Positions 1 through 6,010 of a stretch of DNA of 6,430 nucleotides are shown in pieces. The notes beneath the pieces were generated by a model. It had not been told where the DNA came from. It searched no databases and saw nothing but the letters and a program-made list of their open reading frames with translations. Made by a program: the position numbers and the translations under genes. This DNA is from Actinomycetes bacterium (GTDB lineage: Bacteria; Actinomycetota; Actinomycetes; Propionibacteriales; Propionibacteriaceae), in NCBI GenBank assembly GCA_009785885.1, contig WQUE01000080.1, positions 1-6,430 on the forward strand, given 5' to 3'. The stretch's first letter is position 1, and each line of letters starts with the position of its first letter.

Positions 1-930
1 GCCCTGCCCGACGGGTACCGGGTCGTGCTGGGCAACGGTGGGGCGACGCAGTTCTGGGACATCGCCGCCTGCTGCCTCATCGACCGTCGCTCGGCGCATG
101 GCGCCTTCGGCGAGTTCGGGCGCAAGTTCGCCGAGGGCGTGGCGGCCGCTCCGTTCCTGGAGCCGCCCGCGGTCGCTTTGGCCGACCCGGGATCGGTGGC
201 GGTGCCGGTCGCCACCGAGGGCTGCGACGTGTACGCCTGGCCGCAGAACGAAACCTCGACGGGTGTGTGCGCCCCCTTGTTCCGCCCGGCCGGCGCCGAC
301 GCCTCCGCGCTCGTGCTCATCGACGCCACCTCCGCCGCGGGCGGCATGCGCGCCGATCTGGCGGCCACGGACGCCTACTACTTCTCGCCGCAGAAGAACT
401 TCGCCTCGGACGGGGGCCTGTGGGTTGCCTTGTGTTCCCCGGCCGCGCTGGAACGCTCCGCCCGCCTTTCCGCCTCGGGCCGATGGATTCCGCCGTCGCT
501 GAATCTCACGCTGGCGGCCCAGAACTCCGCGCAGCGCCAGACGCTCAACACCCCGGCGGTCGCGACGCTCCTGCTGCTCGAGTCACAGCTCGACTGGCTG
601 ATCGAGGGCGGCGGCCTCGACTTCGCGGTCGCGCGCACAACCGCATCCTCCCGCCAGCTGTACGACTGGGCCGAGGCGTGCGACCTGGCGGTGCCGTTCG
701 TCGCCGATCCGCAGCAGCGTTCGCCCGTGGTGGCGACCATCGAGTTCGACGATCGGGTGGACGCCAAGCGGTTGTGTGCCGAGTTGCGCGCGAACGGCAT
801 CGTCGACATCGAGCCGTACCGCGGCGTCGGACGGAACCAGATCCGCGTCGGCTGCTACGCGGCGGTCGATCCGGACGACGTCCGGGCCCTGACCGCGTGC
901 CTCGACTGGATGCTGGAGCGCCTCACCTGA
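1..930 (+). CDS. serC: Phosphoserine aminotransferase, 5'-truncated by window edge
   Basis: PLP-dependent enzyme of the phosphorylated serine pathway, converting 3-phosphohydroxypyruvate and glutamate to O-phosphoserine and 2-oxoglutarate in the cytosol. The frame is open from base 1, so the true start lies outside the window; 309 codons are visible, and about 60 N-terminal residues are probably missing compared with actinobacterial SerC of about 370 residues. Visible landmarks (window codon numbers): LGNGGATQFWD near 9-20, the WPQNETSTG substrate/PLP loop at 80-88, the PLP-binding Asp in LIDATSAAGG (D108), the Schiff-base lysine in SPQKNFASDGG (K132), and TLNTPAV at 181-187. The C-terminal small domain ends with RGVGRNQIRVGCYAAVDPDDV, typical of class V aminotransferases. 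The sequence resembles the mycobacterial type of SerC. It converges on xth with only 23 bp between the stops and no strong terminator there. Identification is firm; only the 5' end is unknown. Confidence 0.95.
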   Translation, partial: ALPDGYRVVLGNGGATQFWDIAACCLIDRRSAHGAFGEFGRKFAEGVAAAPFLEPPAVALADPGSVAVPVATEGCDVYAWPQNETSTGVCAPLFRPAGADASALVLIDATSAAGGMRADLAATDAYYFSPQKNFASDGGLWVALCSPAALERSARLSASGRWIPPSLNLTLAAQNSAQRQTLNTPAVATLLLLESQLDWLIEGGGLDFAVARTTASSRQLYDWAEACDLAVPFVADPQQRSPVVATIEFDDRVDAKRLCAELRANGIVDIEPYRGVGRNQIRVGCYAAVDPDDVRALTACLDWMLERLT

Positions 931-953
931 GGGACATTCGGCCATTCAGGTCT

Positions 954-1928
954 TCACAAGGCATAATCAACGCCGACAGGGGCATGGTCGCTGATGCGTT
1001 CTTCGTAGGTCCCGGCCCGGTCGACCCAGGCGCGATGCGCGGTACGGGCGAGACCGGGCGTCGCGAGGTGGTAGTCGATGCGCCAGCCGACATCGTTCGT
1101 GAACGCCCGGCCACGCCAACTCCACCACGAGTAGGGCCCGTCCTGGTCCGGGTGCAGTGCGCGCACCACGTCGACCAGCGGGCCGGCTTGCGGCGCCACC
1201 GGATTGCGCACCGCCTCCGGCAGGCGGAGGGAGGACGGATCGGCCCCGACGAGGTCGTCGAACCAGATCCGTTCGGCGGGCAGGAAACCATCGGTGGCCT
1301 GGTTGCCGCGCCAGTTCGACAGGTCGGCGGGGGCATGGGCGATGTTGAAGTCGCCGACGACCAAGAGGTCGCGTCCCTGCGCGACCGACTCCTGCGCCAG
1401 CGCGGCGACATCGCGCGCCCACGCGGCCATGAAGCCCTGCTTCCGGTCGAAGCGGGCCTGCTCCTGTTCGGGTGTGCGGCCCTCACGGCTGCGGGTCTTC
1501 ACGAGGTGTGCGGGGACGCCGCCCTTCGGCAGATAGAGGCTGGCCAGACGCACACCACCGCCGGCGAGGTCGGCCGCGATCCAGCGTCCTTCGTGGGCGA
1601 ACGCGTCCAGCGCGTCATCGGCGTGCGTGGCGACGGCCGGCAGTGGCGAGGGCACCTCGCCCGGACCCCAGGCGTACACCCGCCCGCTCCAGGCGGTGCT
1701 CGCGGCCACCGGTTCTCGCGTCAGCAGGGCGACGCCGTTGCGCCCCGGCAGCGAACCCGGGTCGTACACGACGTGGTAGTCGCCGAAAGCGTCCAGGGGA
1801 AGAGCCTCGACCGGGCAACGGACTTCCTGGAGGGCGATCGCGTCGGCATCGGTCTGCGCCAGCCACGAGGTGAACCCGCGACGCAGAGCGGCACGGATGC
1901 CGTTGACGTTGTGCGTGATCACCCGCAC
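954..1928 (-). CDS. xth: Exodeoxyribonuclease III / AP endonuclease
   Basis: Mg-dependent endonuclease/exonuclease/phosphatase-fold enzyme of base-excision repair, cleaving 5' of abasic sites and degrading 3' ends of duplex DNA. The chosen GTG start gives 324 residues beginning VRVITHNVNGIRAAL; a GGGAGG ribosome site (1935-1940) sits 6 nt upstream. The reading frame is open far further upstream, but that part runs antisense through the next gene and has no homology-like content. Catalytic and metal residues are in the expected order: N7, E35 (LQEVR), Y132 (LYLPKG), D193 and N195 (GDFNIAH), W268/W269 (YSWWSWRG), D285 (WRIDYHLAT), and the D314-H315 pair (ISDHAPV). E. coli ExoIII is about 268 residues; the extra length here includes a charged segment around residues 143-165 (KTRSREGRTPEQEQ). 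It is transcribed divergently from the solute-binding protein gene and convergently with serC. Exonuclease versus AP-endonuclease preference cannot be read from sequence. Confidence 0.93.
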   Translation of the reverse strand: MRVITHNVNGIRAALRRGFTSWLAQTDADAIALQEVRCPVEALPLDAFGDYHVVYDPGSLPGRNGVALLTREPVAASTAWSGRVYAWGPGEVPSPLPAVATHADDALDAFAHEGRWIAADLAGGGVRLASLYLPKGGVPAHLVKTRSREGRTPEQEQARFDRKQGFMAAWARDVAALAQESVAQGRDLLVVGDFNIAHAPADLSNWRGNQATDGFLPAERIWFDDLVGADPSSLRLPEAVRNPVAPQAGPLVDVVRALHPDQDGPYSWWSWRGRAFTNDVGWRIDYHLATPGLARTAHRAWVDRAGTYEERISDHAPVGVDYAL

Positions 1929-1934
1929 GGCCGA

Positions 1935-1940
1935 CCTCCC
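1935..1940 (-). promoter_or_regulatory. Ribosome binding site of xth
   Basis: GGGAGG on the minus strand, 6 nt before the GTG codon at 1926-1928. It fixes the xth start, since the frame itself stays open for another 220 codons upstream. Confidence 0.75.
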
Positions 1941-1981
1941 GTCCTCGCCGGGGCCCTGGCATTTCAGCACCCTCCTCACCG

Positions 1982-1987
1982 AGACTA
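1982..1987 (-). promoter_or_regulatory. Putative -10 box for xth
   Basis: TAGTCT on the minus strand fits the actinobacterial TANNNT -10 pattern. Transcription would begin near 1975 and give a leader of about 47 nt carrying the GGGAGG ribosome site. No good -35 match is visible around 2005-2010. The box lies inside the left arm of an inverted repeat shared with the opposing promoter. This is a motif-based prediction only. Confidence 0.4.
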
Positions 1988-2033
1988 CCGGCATGGCTGT
2001 GGGCGAGCGTGAGCCGGTTCCGCCCCAGGCCGG

Positions 2034-2039
2034 TAGGCT
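2034..2039 (+). promoter_or_regulatory. Putative -10 box for the solute-binding protein gene
   Basis: TAGGCT fits the actinobacterial TANNNT pattern. Transcription from about 2046 would leave a leader of about 27 nt with the ribosome site at 2058-2066. The -35 region (around 2011-2016) has no clear consensus match. It is the mirror of the xth -10 candidate within the inverted repeat. Confidence 0.45.
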
Positions 2040-2057
2040 GGACGGCGACATAAGCGC

Positions 2058-2066
2058 GAGGGGGGA
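2058..2066 (+). promoter_or_regulatory. Ribosome binding site of the solute-binding protein gene
   Basis: GAGGGGGGA sits 6 nt before the GTG at 2073. It supports that GTG over the out-of-frame GTG at 2078. Confidence 0.65.
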
Positions 2067-2072
2067 CGCGAC

Positions 2073-3971
2073 GTGACGTGGCGCGGACCGGCGGGCCGCC
2101 TGGCGGCCGGGGTGACGGTCGCCGCCATCGCGCTGTTCGGATGGGCGCCGCGGGCGAACGCCGAGACCCTGCCGACGTTGACGATCGGCCTCATGGCGCG
2201 GGCGGGGTCCCTCAACCCGTTCACCGCGAACGATCCGATGGCCAGGCAGGCCCTGACGCTCGCCTACGAGGGCCTGTCCGACTATGACGCGGAAAACCAG
2301 CCCGGTCCCGGTTTGGCCGCCTCGTGGAGCGTCAGTGCCGGCGGGTTGACGTGGACCTACGCGATTCCAGCCGGGCGGCAGTGGTCGGACGGGCAGCCGG
2401 TCACGGCCGCCGACGCCGTCTACACGTTCACCGCGTTGATGACCGACACGCACCTGCCGGCCGCATCCCGTGCCTTGGCAGCGAATGTGGCCAGCGTGAA
2501 CGCGCCCGATGCGTCGACGGTCGTGCTCACGTTGATCGCCCCGCGTGCGTCGAACCCGGCCGTCGGCATCCCGATCGTGCCCGTCCACGTCTGGGGGGGC
2601 GGGACCGGGCCGGCGACCCTGTCCGATTTCGCGAACGAACCGGGGGACAGGCCCCTCGTGGGGAGCGGTCCCTTCGTGGTCGCCGGCCGGCGGGCCGATG
2701 GCGGCCTCGATCTGCGGGCCAATCCCCTGTTCTGGGGTGGGGCGTCCAGGCTGGCAGGCATCAGCCTCGTGCCGTACGCCACGTCCGCGGACGCCTGGGC
2801 GGCGCTACGTGCCGGCGGGGTCGATTTCGTGTCTGGCCTGGCGGCCCCCGATTTCGCCGAGGCCGCCCGGACGCCCGGGATCGCGACATCCAGTGGCGCG
2901 TCGAGGGACATCGTCGCGGCGTACCTGAACGGGACGTCGACGGCCGAACCGACCGCCGGCAACCCGGTGCTGCGGGCGGCCGGTGTTCGGGAGGCGATCG
3001 CGGGCGTCATCGATCCGGTTGCGCTCGTCGCGTCGGTGTTCGCCGGGTTGGGTACGCCCGGCGTGACCGGCGTGCCGCCCGCCTATCCCACCTTGTCGGG
3101 TTTCCCGTCTGGGGCGAGCGGGCGCGCGGGGGGCCTCGCGCGGGCCAACGACGCGCTGGCGGCGGTGCTGCCCGCGTTGGGGTATGCGCGAGACCTGGCG
3201 ACGTCGCGCTGGCTCGACGCGAATGCCGCGCCGCTCACGCTGCGGGTCGCGTGGGACCCGGCGGACGAGCTCGCTGCCCAGTCGGCCGCGTGGCTGGCCG
3301 GGCCGCTACGGCAGCTCGGCTTCGCCGCGGCCCTGACGCCGTTGCCCACCGCCGACCTCGAGTCGGCGATCGCGACCGGTGACTACGACATCTATGTCGC
3401 CTCCCGCGAGGTTCCCCCGGACCCGGACGTCGCGCTGGCCCCCTACCGCTGTGCCTCGCCGGGTGCGGACGCCACCAGCGGCCGGCCCGGGCGCCTCGGG
3501 CTGTGCGATCCCACTTTCGACGCGCTTGCCGACCGTCAGCAGTCCGACCAGGACCCAGGCGATCGCGCCCGCCTCATCAAGCAGGCCTACGGGACGGTCT
3601 ATGCGGCCGCCACGGAGGTGGTGCTGTACTACCCGCCGGTGCTGGAAGCCTGGCGCGCCAGCCGGTTCCTGCGCTTCACACGCGTGCCGGCGGGCGCCGG
3701 GCCCATCACAGGTCAACTCGCGTACTGGGGCCTGTTCGAGGCGGTGCCGATGCGCACCGGCATCACCGGCGGGACGACCGGGCCCACCAGCGTGCCAGGC
3801 GGAGAGCGCTGGGTGGTGATGGCGGTGGCCGGCGGTGTGGGGGCGCTGGCGACCGTCCTGCTCGTCGTGGTGTTGGTGTTGCGCCGGCGGGGGCGGGGAA
3901 CCTCCGAGGTTGTCGTCGCCGAGGTCGACGAGTCCCTGCCGCACGTCGGCGACTTCGAGTCGGGCGTCTGA
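2073..3971 (+). CDS. Family 5 (peptide/nickel type) ABC solute-binding protein with C-terminal membrane anchor
   Basis: Extracytoplasmic binding protein of the SBP_bac_5 family (DppA/OppA-like), which normally delivers oligopeptides, nickel or similar ligands to an ABC importer. The 632-residue product starts at GTG. Residues 1-30 form a signal peptide (RGPAGR, a hydrophobic stretch, then ANA|ET as a probable signal peptidase I site) with no lipobox cysteine. The family signature is clear at 61-85 (LAYEGLSDYDAENQPGPGLAASW), followed by GLTWTYAIPAGRQWSDGQPVTAADAV (91-116). The second lobe has the usual strand/helix pattern (LTLRVAWDP near 388, GDYDIYVASREVPPDPD at 436-452). C460 and C478 are the only cysteines and lie where DppA has a disulfide. 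A Gly/Thr/Pro linker (about 564-577) leads to a transmembrane helix (581-603), then RRRGRG and a 29-residue, largely acidic tail. No permease or ATPase gene is adjacent, so the partner and ligand are unknown; a receptor-like role is possible but is inference. Confidence 0.88.
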   Translation: MTWRGPAGRLAAGVTVAAIALFGWAPRANAETLPTLTIGLMARAGSLNPFTANDPMARQALTLAYEGLSDYDAENQPGPGLAASWSVSAGGLTWTYAIPAGRQWSDGQPVTAADAVYTFTALMTDTHLPAASRALAANVASVNAPDASTVVLTLIAPRASNPAVGIPIVPVHVWGGGTGPATLSDFANEPGDRPLVGSGPFVVAGRRADGGLDLRANPLFWGGASRLAGISLVPYATSADAWAALRAGGVDFVSGLAAPDFAEAARTPGIATSSGASRDIVAAYLNGTSTAEPTAGNPVLRAAGVREAIAGVIDPVALVASVFAGLGTPGVTGVPPAYPTLSGFPSGASGRAGGLARANDALAAVLPALGYARDLATSRWLDANAAPLTLRVAWDPADELAAQSAAWLAGPLRQLGFAAALTPLPTADLESAIATGDYDIYVASREVPPDPDVALAPYRCASPGADATSGRPGRLGLCDPTFDALADRQQSDQDPGDRARLIKQAYGTVYAAATEVVLYYPPVLEAWRASRFLRFTRVPAGAGPITGQLAYWGLFEAVPMRTGITGGTTGPTSVPGGERWVVMAVAGGVGALATVLLVVVLVLRRRGRGTSEVVVAEVDESLPHVGDFESGV

Positions 3972-3994
3972 TGCCGCCGGGTCGCCAGACGACG

Positions 3995-4027
3995 AAACCC
4001 CCAGCCAATCAGGTGTTGGCTAGGGGC
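3995..4027 (-). terminator. Intrinsic terminator of the tRNA-Tyr gene
   Basis: Read on the minus strand, CCCC and AGCCAA pair with TTGGCT and GGGG around a 7-nt loop (4009-4015). There is one bulged base (4022), and the stem is followed by TTTCGTCGTCT. It begins about 10 nt past the tRNA 3' end. Read from the plus strand, the same hairpin lies 27 nt after the solute-binding protein stop but has no T-run, so termination there would be weaker. Confidence 0.72.
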
Positions 4028-4035
4028 TTCGCGAG

Positions 4036-4118
4036 TGGCGGGTGAAGGGTTCGAACCTCCGTAGGCATCCGCCGACAGATTTACAGTCTGCTCCGATTGA
4101 CCACTCCGGCAACCCGCC
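4036..4118 (-). tRNA. tRNA-Tyr (anticodon GTA)
   Basis: The 83-nt gene folds as a class II tRNA. The acceptor stem is GGCGGGT (4112-4118) with ACCCGCC (4037-4043) and discriminator A at 4036. The anticodon stem GCAGA/TCTGT encloses loop CTGTAAA, with anticodon GTA at 4082-4084. A long variable arm precedes the T arm, GGAGG-TTCGAAC-CCTTC. The long variable arm and GTA anticodon identify bacterial tRNA-Tyr, which reads UAU and UAC. The 3' CCA is not encoded (the genomic continuation is CTCG), so it must be added by nucleotidyltransferase. The gene is monocistronic in this window, with its own promoter candidate and terminator, and is divergent from yajQ. Confidence 0.95.
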
Positions 4119-4156
4119 GCATCAAGGCCGAACTGCTTCGACCGTGACGGGCGTCC

Positions 4157-4185
4157 ACGATACCAGGCCATGCGGCCGGACCGAA
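4157..4185 (-). promoter_or_regulatory. Putative promoter of tRNA-Tyr
   Basis: On the minus strand TATCGT (4157-4162) matches the TANNNT -10 pattern. With a 17-bp spacer the -35 position reads TTCGGT (4180-4185), a partial match at best. Transcription would start near 4150, giving a leader of about 30 nt to be removed by RNase P. Confidence 0.45.
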
Positions 4186-4234
4186 ACCGGCCGGCGACGC
4201 GCAGGGCCGGGGCCCGCCGGGTGCGGTGCCGTGT

Positions 4235-4240
4235 CACAAT
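4235..4240 (+). promoter_or_regulatory. Possible -10 box for yajQ
   Basis: CACAAT is the only AT-rich hexamer at a suitable distance upstream of yajQ; it would start transcription near 4247 and leave a leader of about 29 nt. It lacks the first T of TANNNT and has no matching -35, so this is weak. The GC-rich remainder of 4119-4275 shows no gene. Confidence 0.25.
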
Positions 4241-4275
4241 GAGGGGTCAGACGATGAGCATCGCGGGGAGGACAC

Positions 4276-4773
4276 ATGGCATCCGACATCTCGTTCGACA
4301 TCGTGAGCCGCGTCGACCGCCAGGAGGTCGACAATGCACTGAACCAGGCGGCCAAGGAGGTCGGCAGTCGTTTCGACTTCAAGGACACCGGCGCCTCGAT
4401 CCGCTGGTCGGGTGACGACGTGACGATGGAGGCGAACGGCGAGGAACGCGTCAAGGCCATCTGGGACGTGTTCCAGAGCAAGCTCGTCAAGCGTGGCGTG
4501 AGCTTGAAGGCGCTCAAGGCCACGGACCCGAAACTGTCCGGCAAGACGTGGCGGATGGTCGCTTCGCTGCGTAACGGCATCGCCCAGGATGGGGCGAAGG
4601 TGATCGTCAAGCTGATCAAGGACGAGGGCCCCAAGACCGTCAAGACGGCGATCCTGGGTGACGAGCTTCGTGTGTCCAGCAAGAGCCGCGACGACCTCCA
4701 GGCCGTGCAGCGTCTCGTCCGCGGGGCCGAGGCGGACCTGGACTTCGCCGTCCAGTTCGTCAACTACCGCTGA
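4276..4773 (+). CDS. yajQ: YajQ family (DUF520) nucleotide-binding protein
   Basis: Small cytosolic protein of 165 residues, the usual family length of about 160-165. The family has two ferredoxin-like/RNP-type domains; members bind nucleotides or nucleic acid, and the Xanthomonas member has been described as a cyclic-di-GMP-responsive transcription co-regulator. Its role in actinobacteria is not settled. Family landmarks seen here are the N-terminal SFDIVSRVDRQEVDNAL (6-22), the conserved RFDFKDTGASI (32-42), GVSLKALK (75-82), the central KLSGKTWRMV (87-96), QDGAKVIVKLIKDEGPK (103-119), and the C-terminal FAVQFVNYR. The ATG start is supported by GGGGAGGA at 4265-4272; an ATG at 4254 is out of frame. 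It is divergent from tRNA-Tyr, and its stop lies 5 bp from that of convergent deoD. It looks single-gene and intact. Confidence 0.95.
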   Translation: MASDISFDIVSRVDRQEVDNALNQAAKEVGSRFDFKDTGASIRWSGDDVTMEANGEERVKAIWDVFQSKLVKRGVSLKALKATDPKLSGKTWRMVASLRNGIAQDGAKVIVKLIKDEGPKTVKTAILGDELRVSSKSRDDLQAVQRLVRGAEADLDFAVQFVNYR

Positions 4774-4785
4774 GCCTCTCAGGCG
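4768..4785. terminator. Possible short bidirectional hairpin over the yajQ and deoD stops
   Basis: CGCTGAG and CTCAGGCG can pair around CCT (TGAG/CTCA plus CGC/GCG with one bulged G). Both stop codons lie inside it. It is short, with a tight 3-nt loop and no T-run on either side, so it is only a candidate for separating the two convergent transcripts. Confidence 0.25.
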
Positions 4786-5501
4786 AACAGCGCCGCCAGG
4801 CCGATCGACAAGGCGGTGGTGAAGCTCGTCTCGCGCTCCTCGGCGCTCATGTCACCGGAGTGGTCGAACAGGTGGTCGCTGACGGTGCACACGGCCAGCG
4901 CCTGCTTGTGCTCCTGCGCGGCGGCCGCGTAGAGTCCGGCGGCCTCCATCTCCACGCCGAGGGTCCCCAACGCCCGGAGTTGGGCCATGAGTTCGGTGTT
5001 CTCCAGGTAGAAGAAGTCGGACGAGTACAGCGCGCCGGTCTTGATGCGGACGCTCGTCCCGGCGGTCAGCTCGCGGGCCTTGGCGACCGCGGCGATCAGC
5101 ATGTCGGTGCTGGCCGCCAGGGACAAGGTGACGCCCGGCACGAGCAACGTGGCGATGCCCGAGTTCGTGTGGGCGGAGGCGCCGATGGCCACGTCGCGGA
5201 TCGCGATGTCGTCCGCGATTCCGCCGCACGTGCCCACCCGGACGATCCGCTCGACGCCGTAGAACCGGAACAGTTCGGTCGCGTAGATCGACAGCGACGG
5301 GATGCCCATGCCGGAGGCCATCGCCGTGATCGGCGCGCCCTCGTAGCGGCCCGTCCACGCGCCGATGCCGCGGACGTCGCTCACCAGCGTGACGTCGGTG
5401 AAGAAGTCGCGGGCGATACGTTCGGCCCGCTTCGGGTCGCCGGGCATGACGACGGCCGGGGCGATCTGGCCGGGCTCGGCGGTGATGTGTGGGGTTGCCA
5501 T
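4779..5501 (-). CDS. deoD: Purine nucleoside phosphorylase, DeoD (hexameric) type
   Basis: Cytosolic enzyme of purine salvage that splits purine (deoxy)nucleosides with phosphate into free base and (deoxy)ribose-1-phosphate. The 240-residue length fits bacterial high-molecular-weight PNP. Family landmarks: the MATPHI start with H5, VVMPGDPKRAERIA (17-30) carrying the phosphate-loop glycine G21 and R25, R44 (VRGIGAWTG), SGMGIPSLSIY (63-73), RVGTCGGI (88-95; R88 binds phosphate), GVEMEAAGLY (182-191) with E184/M185/E186 at the ribose site, and the catalytic Asp in TVSDH (D209) with R223 in EERETSF. Asp rather than Asn at 209 is typical of DeoD, which accepts 6-amino as well as 6-oxo purines. 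The start has a perfect AAGGAGG ribosome site (5507-5513), 5 nt upstream. It lies 59 bp downstream of vapC on the same strand, with no convincing -10 in the gap, so read-through from vapBC is possible. Uridine phosphorylase is a related alternative, but the N-terminus and active site favour DeoD. Confidence 0.93.
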   Translation of the reverse strand: MATPHITAEPGQIAPAVVMPGDPKRAERIARDFFTDVTLVSDVRGIGAWTGRYEGAPITAMASGMGIPSLSIYATELFRFYGVERIVRVGTCGGIADDIAIRDVAIGASAHTNSGIATLLVPGVTLSLAASTDMLIAAVAKARELTAGTSVRIKTGALYSSDFFYLENTELMAQLRALGTLGVEMEAAGLYAAAAQEHKQALAVCTVSDHLFDHSGDMSAEERETSFTTALSIGLAALFA

Positions 5502-5506
5502 GAGGG

Positions 5507-5513
5507 CCTCCTT
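5507..5513 (-). promoter_or_regulatory. Strong ribosome binding site of deoD
   Basis: AAGGAGG on the minus strand, a full anti-Shine-Dalgarno match, lies 5 nt before the ATG at 5499-5501. It is the best ribosome site in the window and fixes the start. Confidence 0.8.
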
Positions 5514-5521
5514 GCGTGGGA

Positions 5522-5531
5522 CGGACGTCCG
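5522..5531. repeat. Perfect 10-bp palindrome upstream of deoD
   Basis: CGGACGTCCG is an exact palindrome in the 59-bp vapC-deoD gap, 8 bp upstream of the ribosome site. The same half-sites, CGGAC and GTCCG, recur at 6293-6305 upstream of vapB with a 3-bp spacer. It may be a regulator site, but short GC-rich palindromes are common at this base composition. Confidence 0.3.
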
Positions 5532-5560
5532 GTGCGGGTACGATCCCGGACCTGGCCAGC

Positions 5561-6010
5561 CTATCGCGCCAGGGTTGCGGGATCGCCGGGGATGAGGAGC
5601 TTCAGGCCGGGGAACCGGGTGAAATCACGGTCGAACGACGCGAGCGGGCAGTGATTCGCGATCGCGATCGCGGCCAGATAGGCGTCGGAGACCAGGTTGC
5701 CCCGGGCCTCGACCGACCGGCACAGGTCGAAGAAGCGGTGGAGATCCGTCGAGAGACCGCGGGAGTGGTGCGCATAGCCAGGCTGTCCCATCACGCCGTC
5801 GACGAAGCTCATCACACCACCCCAGTCCAGCGGCGGCTTCGTCGCGGCGGGGTTGGTCATGACGCGCGCGAACCCGCTCCAAGCCACATCGGGGACGATG
5901 ACGGGGCTCCACGACGCCAGCTCCCCGTTCATGAAGCGCTCCGCGGGGGCGTGGTGGATGTGTTGTTCGGTGGCGGCGGCCACCAGCACGTTGACGTCAA
6001 GAACGATCAC
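5561..6010 (-). CDS. vapC: PIN-domain ribonuclease toxin, VapC family
   Basis: Toxin of a type II VapBC module. PIN-domain toxins are Mg/Mn-dependent RNases that typically cut tRNA or rRNA and stop translation when the antitoxin is lost. The 149-residue product starts at GTG (6008-6010), preceded by AGGAG (6021-6025) 10 nt upstream inside vapB. Visible PIN features are D5 in IVLDVNVLVAA, D109 in NLVSDAYLAAIAI, and D127/D129 in SFDRDFTRFPGLKLL. The usual second acidic residue of the helix after strand 2 is not obvious: the segment reads VPDVAWSGFARVMTNP, with D41 the nearest acid. This resembles the VapC subfamily whose members end with a DFARFPGL-like motif. The 14-bp overlap with vapB implies translational coupling, with antitoxin made first. 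The target RNA cannot be predicted from sequence. Confidence 0.9.
   Translation of the reverse strand: MIVLDVNVLVAAATEQHIHHAPAERFMNGELASWSPVIVPDVAWSGFARVMTNPAATKPPLDWGGVMSFVDGVMGQPGYAHHSRGLSTDLHRFFDLCRSVEARGNLVSDAYLAAIAIANHCPLASFDRDFTRFPGLKLLIPGDPATLAR

Larger units (their letters stand above)
1982..2039. repeat. Imperfect inverted repeat in the xth / solute-binding protein divergent promoter region
   Basis: AGACTACCGGC at 1982-1992 and GCCGGTAGGCT at 2029-2039 are inverted copies matching at 10 of 11 positions, separated by 36 bp. Each arm holds a TANNNT-type -10 candidate preceded by GCCGG, one pointing each way. The arms could be operator half-sites, or simply a symmetric pair of similar promoters. 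The rest of the 144-bp gap (1929-2072) holds two ribosome sites and nothing else I recognise. Confidence 0.5.

Noticed and set aside
931..953. Terminator between convergent serC and xth
   Set aside because: The 23-bp gap has no stable stem-loop or T-run; only a weak CCTCA/TGAGG dyad with a 2-nt loop overlaps the serC stop.
267..2012. Plus-strand open frame of 581 codons
   Set aside because: It overlaps serC in another frame and then runs antisense to xth. It is Arg/Gly/Pro-rich with no domain-like pattern, as expected of an out-of-frame shadow in GC-rich DNA.
1929..2588. Long upstream extension of the minus-strand xth frame (about 220 more codons)
   Set aside because: It runs antisense to the start of the solute-binding protein gene, its translation is low-complexity Arg/Gly-rich, and a well-placed GGGAGG-GTG start at 1928 matches the family N-terminus.
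2593..2599. Run of seven G in the solute-binding protein gene, possible slippage or frameshift site
   Set aside because: The reading frame continues correctly on both sides with family-consistent sequence, so there is no sign of a frameshift; a G run encoding Trp-Gly-Gly-Gly is unremarkable.
2324..3382. Second long plus-strand frame inside the solute-binding protein gene (352 codons)
   Set aside because: Arg-rich shadow frame with no ribosome site; the other frame shows clear family 5 binding-protein motifs end to end.
4036..4060. Possible attachment-site duplication of the tRNA-Tyr 3' end
   Set aside because: I found no second copy of the T-arm/acceptor sequence in the window and no integrase gene.
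4860..5654. Plus-strand frame antisense to deoD
   Set aside because: The translation is Gly/Arg/Asp-rich and mirrors the deoD codons; the minus strand encodes an intact DeoD.
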